From Candidatus Sericytochromatia bacterium (GTDB taxonomy: Bacteria; Cyanobacteriota; Sericytochromatia; UBA7694; JACMQJ01), in the NCBI GenBank assembly GCA_014377055.1, contig JACMQJ010000203.1, positions 1 through 6,708 of the forward strand: 6,708 nt of DNA, read 5' to 3'. A program made the position numbers and the translations under genes. The notes under the pieces were generated by a model. That model made no database searches. It saw nothing but the letters and a program-made list of their open reading frames with translations, and had not been told where the DNA came from. The stretch's first letter is position 1. Each line of letters starts with the position of its first letter. This document shows, piece by piece, positions 5,372-6,708 of this stretch.

Positions 5372-6289
5372 TTATTTTTTTGATGGTGTACCAATATTCT
5401 TATCACCAACAAAAGGCATCTGTGTACTACCTATTTCAGATAATTTACCTGACCATTTTTCTATAGCTTTATATCTTACTAATGTAGGTGTAATAGATTT
5501 GGATAATATTTTATTTGCCTCTGACTGTGATTGAGCCTCTGTAAGAATTGATGTTGAAATACCAACAGCTTTTTCGACTTGTTGTTGTGCTTCAAATTGT
5601 ACTTTTTTAAGTTGATTTTTTGACTTAAGAGCTTCTTGTGACATGATATTCTTGCTTTCAATTGCTTTTAAAACTGTTTCAGGTGGTCTGATTTCATTAA
5701 TTGTAAATTGCTTAATCACAAAACCATATTTATTTAGTCGTTGTTGTATTTCTTTTTGAACTTCTGTAACAATTGAAGATTTGGCTCTACCAATAAAATC
5801 AGCAACTTGAACATTTCCTACAACTTGTTGCATTATCTGTCTAATAGTTTGCTTAACAAAGCCTTGTGTTATTTCATTAATATTTTGTCTAAAAGTTACA
5901 TATAATGCTGGTACTTTAGTAGGATCAAGCTCAAATGAAAGAGAAACATCACAGCTTACTGGCTGACCCTCTATTGAGTTGACATTAATTTCTTCATTAT
6001 AATTAGCACCTTCGGTTGAAGCTTTTGAAAGTATTAAGGTTTGCATATAAATAGGGTATTCAACTATATCCTGAAAACCAATTAATTTAAATTTAAATCC
6101 TGATTCTAATGGTTTGGTATCTATCTCACCATTTAGTCGATTAACAAAAATACCTACATTACCTGGATTAACATAGACAAAGCTTCGGCTAAACAAAAAT
6201 ATTAAAACTATTACACCTACTACTATTGCCAATAGTTGCTTAGGTATTTTACTACCTAATATTTTGCCTACAACATTATTTTGATTCAT
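5372..6289 (-). CDS. SPFH/Band 7 (prohibitin-like) membrane protein
   Basis: The protein has 305 residues. One N-terminal transmembrane segment (about 18-34) is followed directly by YVNPGNVGIFVNR (39-51), typical of prohibitin-like SPFH proteins. The SPFH domain runs to about residue 205 (VSCDVSLSFELDP at 111-123; NEIRPPE at 198-204). A charged, Gln-rich coiled-coil helix follows (about 205-262), then a prohibitin-like tail EKWSGKLSEIGSTQMPFV (277-294). These proteins form large ring or cage oligomers on membranes, organise microdomains and often control AAA proteases. By position it is the membrane partner of the AAA ATPase encoded 13 bp downstream. The ATPase has no protease domain, so the pair would remodel rather than degrade unless a separate protease joins. 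The start has only a weak GAAG upstream. A possible -10 (TATTAT, - strand, 6320-6325) lies about 30 bp before the start. Confidence 0.9.
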   Translation of the reverse strand: MNQNNVVGKILGSKIPKQLLAIVVGVIVLIFLFSRSFVYVNPGNVGIFVNRLNGEIDTKPLESGFKFKLIGFQDIVEYPIYMQTLILSKASTEGANYNEEINVNSIEGQPVSCDVSLSFELDPTKVPALYVTFRQNINEITQGFVKQTIRQIMQQVVGNVQVADFIGRAKSSIVTEVQKEIQQRLNKYGFVIKQFTINEIRPPETVLKAIESKNIMSQEALKSKNQLKKVQFEAQQQVEKAVGISTSILTEAQSQSEANKILSKSITPTLVRYKAIEKWSGKLSEIGSTQMPFVGDKNIGTPSKK

Positions 6290-6502
6290 TTAATATTTAC
6301 TTCATCATAAAGAATAATCATAATACATTCTAACTTTATTATTTGATTAAAAATAGAGCTTTTTTACATTTTTGAATTAAAAATTATTTATATTAAGACT
6401 GATAGAATATTTTATAGATAATTAATGTAGCTAAACTAAGACTATAAAAATAATGAGTGTATAATTTTAGATATATAGAGTTAAATAAGTTGGTGTTTTT
6501 TA
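6290..6502. promoter_or_regulatory. Divergent promoter region
   Basis: This 213-bp A+T-rich spacer separates two genes transcribed away from each other. For the rightward gene a consensus TATAAT (6460-6465) lies 37 bp before ATG 6503 without a clear -35. For the leftward SPFH gene a TATTAT on the - strand (6320-6325) is the best -10, also without a good -35. I see no operator-like symmetry or riboswitch. Confidence 0.45.
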
Positions 6503-6708
6503 ATGTGGATACACATAAATTTGATAATGATAGGTATGTTGACTATTTTTGTACCTTGCCTTTACTATACCTCTCCTAATGCTCCTATTATTCTAAGTAC
6601 ATTTTTGTTTTTTTCTGGTATGTATCTAACTACTATTTATTTTATAATGTTTTATTACAAAGAAACTAAAGAAAAATTGCAAAAAGAAAATAAATTACTA
6701 CAAAAAGA
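6503..6708 (+). CDS. Small membrane protein, truncated by the window edge
   Basis: The frame is open from ATG 6503 to the end of the window (68 codons, C-terminus missing). Two hydrophobic segments are visible: about residues 5-21 (INLIMIGMLTIFVPCLY) and about 29-51, joined by a short YTSPNAPI loop. A Lys/Glu-rich helix (YYKETKEKLQKENKLLQK) starts near residue 50 and looks like the beginning of a coiled coil. The topology suggests an inner-membrane hairpin with a cytoplasmic helix. GGTG (6492-6495) seven bases before ATG is an acceptable ribosome-binding site, and TATAAT lies 37 bp upstream. I do not recognise the family. It is divergent from the SPFH-AAA operon. Confidence 0.65.
   Translation, partial: MWIHINLIMIGMLTIFVPCLYYTSPNAPIILSTFLFFSGMYLTTIYFIMFYYKETKEKLQKENKLLQK

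Noticed and set aside
5479..5661. 60-codon - strand frame within the SPFH gene
   Set aside because: It is an out-of-frame reading of the Lys/Gln-rich coiled-coil segment.
1..6708. CRISPR array, tRNA, rRNA, insertion sequence or attachment site
   Set aside because: No spaced direct repeats, cloverleaf with CCA end, rRNA sequence or transposase motif is visible on either strand.

Overview
The window is AT-rich (roughly 30% G+C by eye), uses the standard bacterial code (TGA ends the cyclophilin gene) and encodes a bacterium with an exported lipoprotein, so probably a diderm. A Ycf46-type AAA ATPase, a family best known from cyanobacteria and red-algal plastids, together with the low G+C and no photosynthesis gene, makes a non-photosynthetic relative of Cyanobacteria (Melainabacteria/Vampirovibrionia type) a reasonable guess. 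That placement is inference; nothing here proves it.

Left part, + strand: bases 1-387 hold no convincing gene. They contain a G+C-rich hairpin (72-93), a candidate structured RNA closed by two nested long-range stems (147-279), and a 20-bp near-palindrome (304-323) ahead of the first gene. Four co-directional genes follow with short gaps (45, 7 and 28 bp) and look like one operon: an exported six-bladed PD40/TolB-like propeller protein (388-1968), a lipoprotein cyclophilin-type peptidyl-prolyl isomerase (2014-2691), a YchJ/SEC-C zinc-motif protein (2699-3193) and an unrecognised 94-residue protein (3222-3506). The first two are exported and both carry Pro/Ser/Thr-rich linkers, which suggests envelope functions.

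Middle, 3507-3852: a convergent intergenic region with a small - strand gene easily missed because its open frame is only 59 codons. Its first half is a clear MazE/AbrB-type antitoxin N-terminus, but the frame then slips, and no toxin gene follows. It keeps a strong ribosome-binding site and lies just behind a perfect 32-bp inverted repeat that looks like a toxin-antitoxin operator.

Right part, - strand: a two-gene operon (13-bp gap) of a membrane-anchored SPFH/prohibitin-like protein (5372-6289) followed by the Ycf46-like AAA ATPase (3853-5358). The pairing recalls other SPFH scaffold/AAA machine partnerships such as HflKC-FtsH, and is the most system-like unit in the window. A divergent gene starting at 6503 runs off the right edge and encodes a small protein with two membrane segments and a charged helix.
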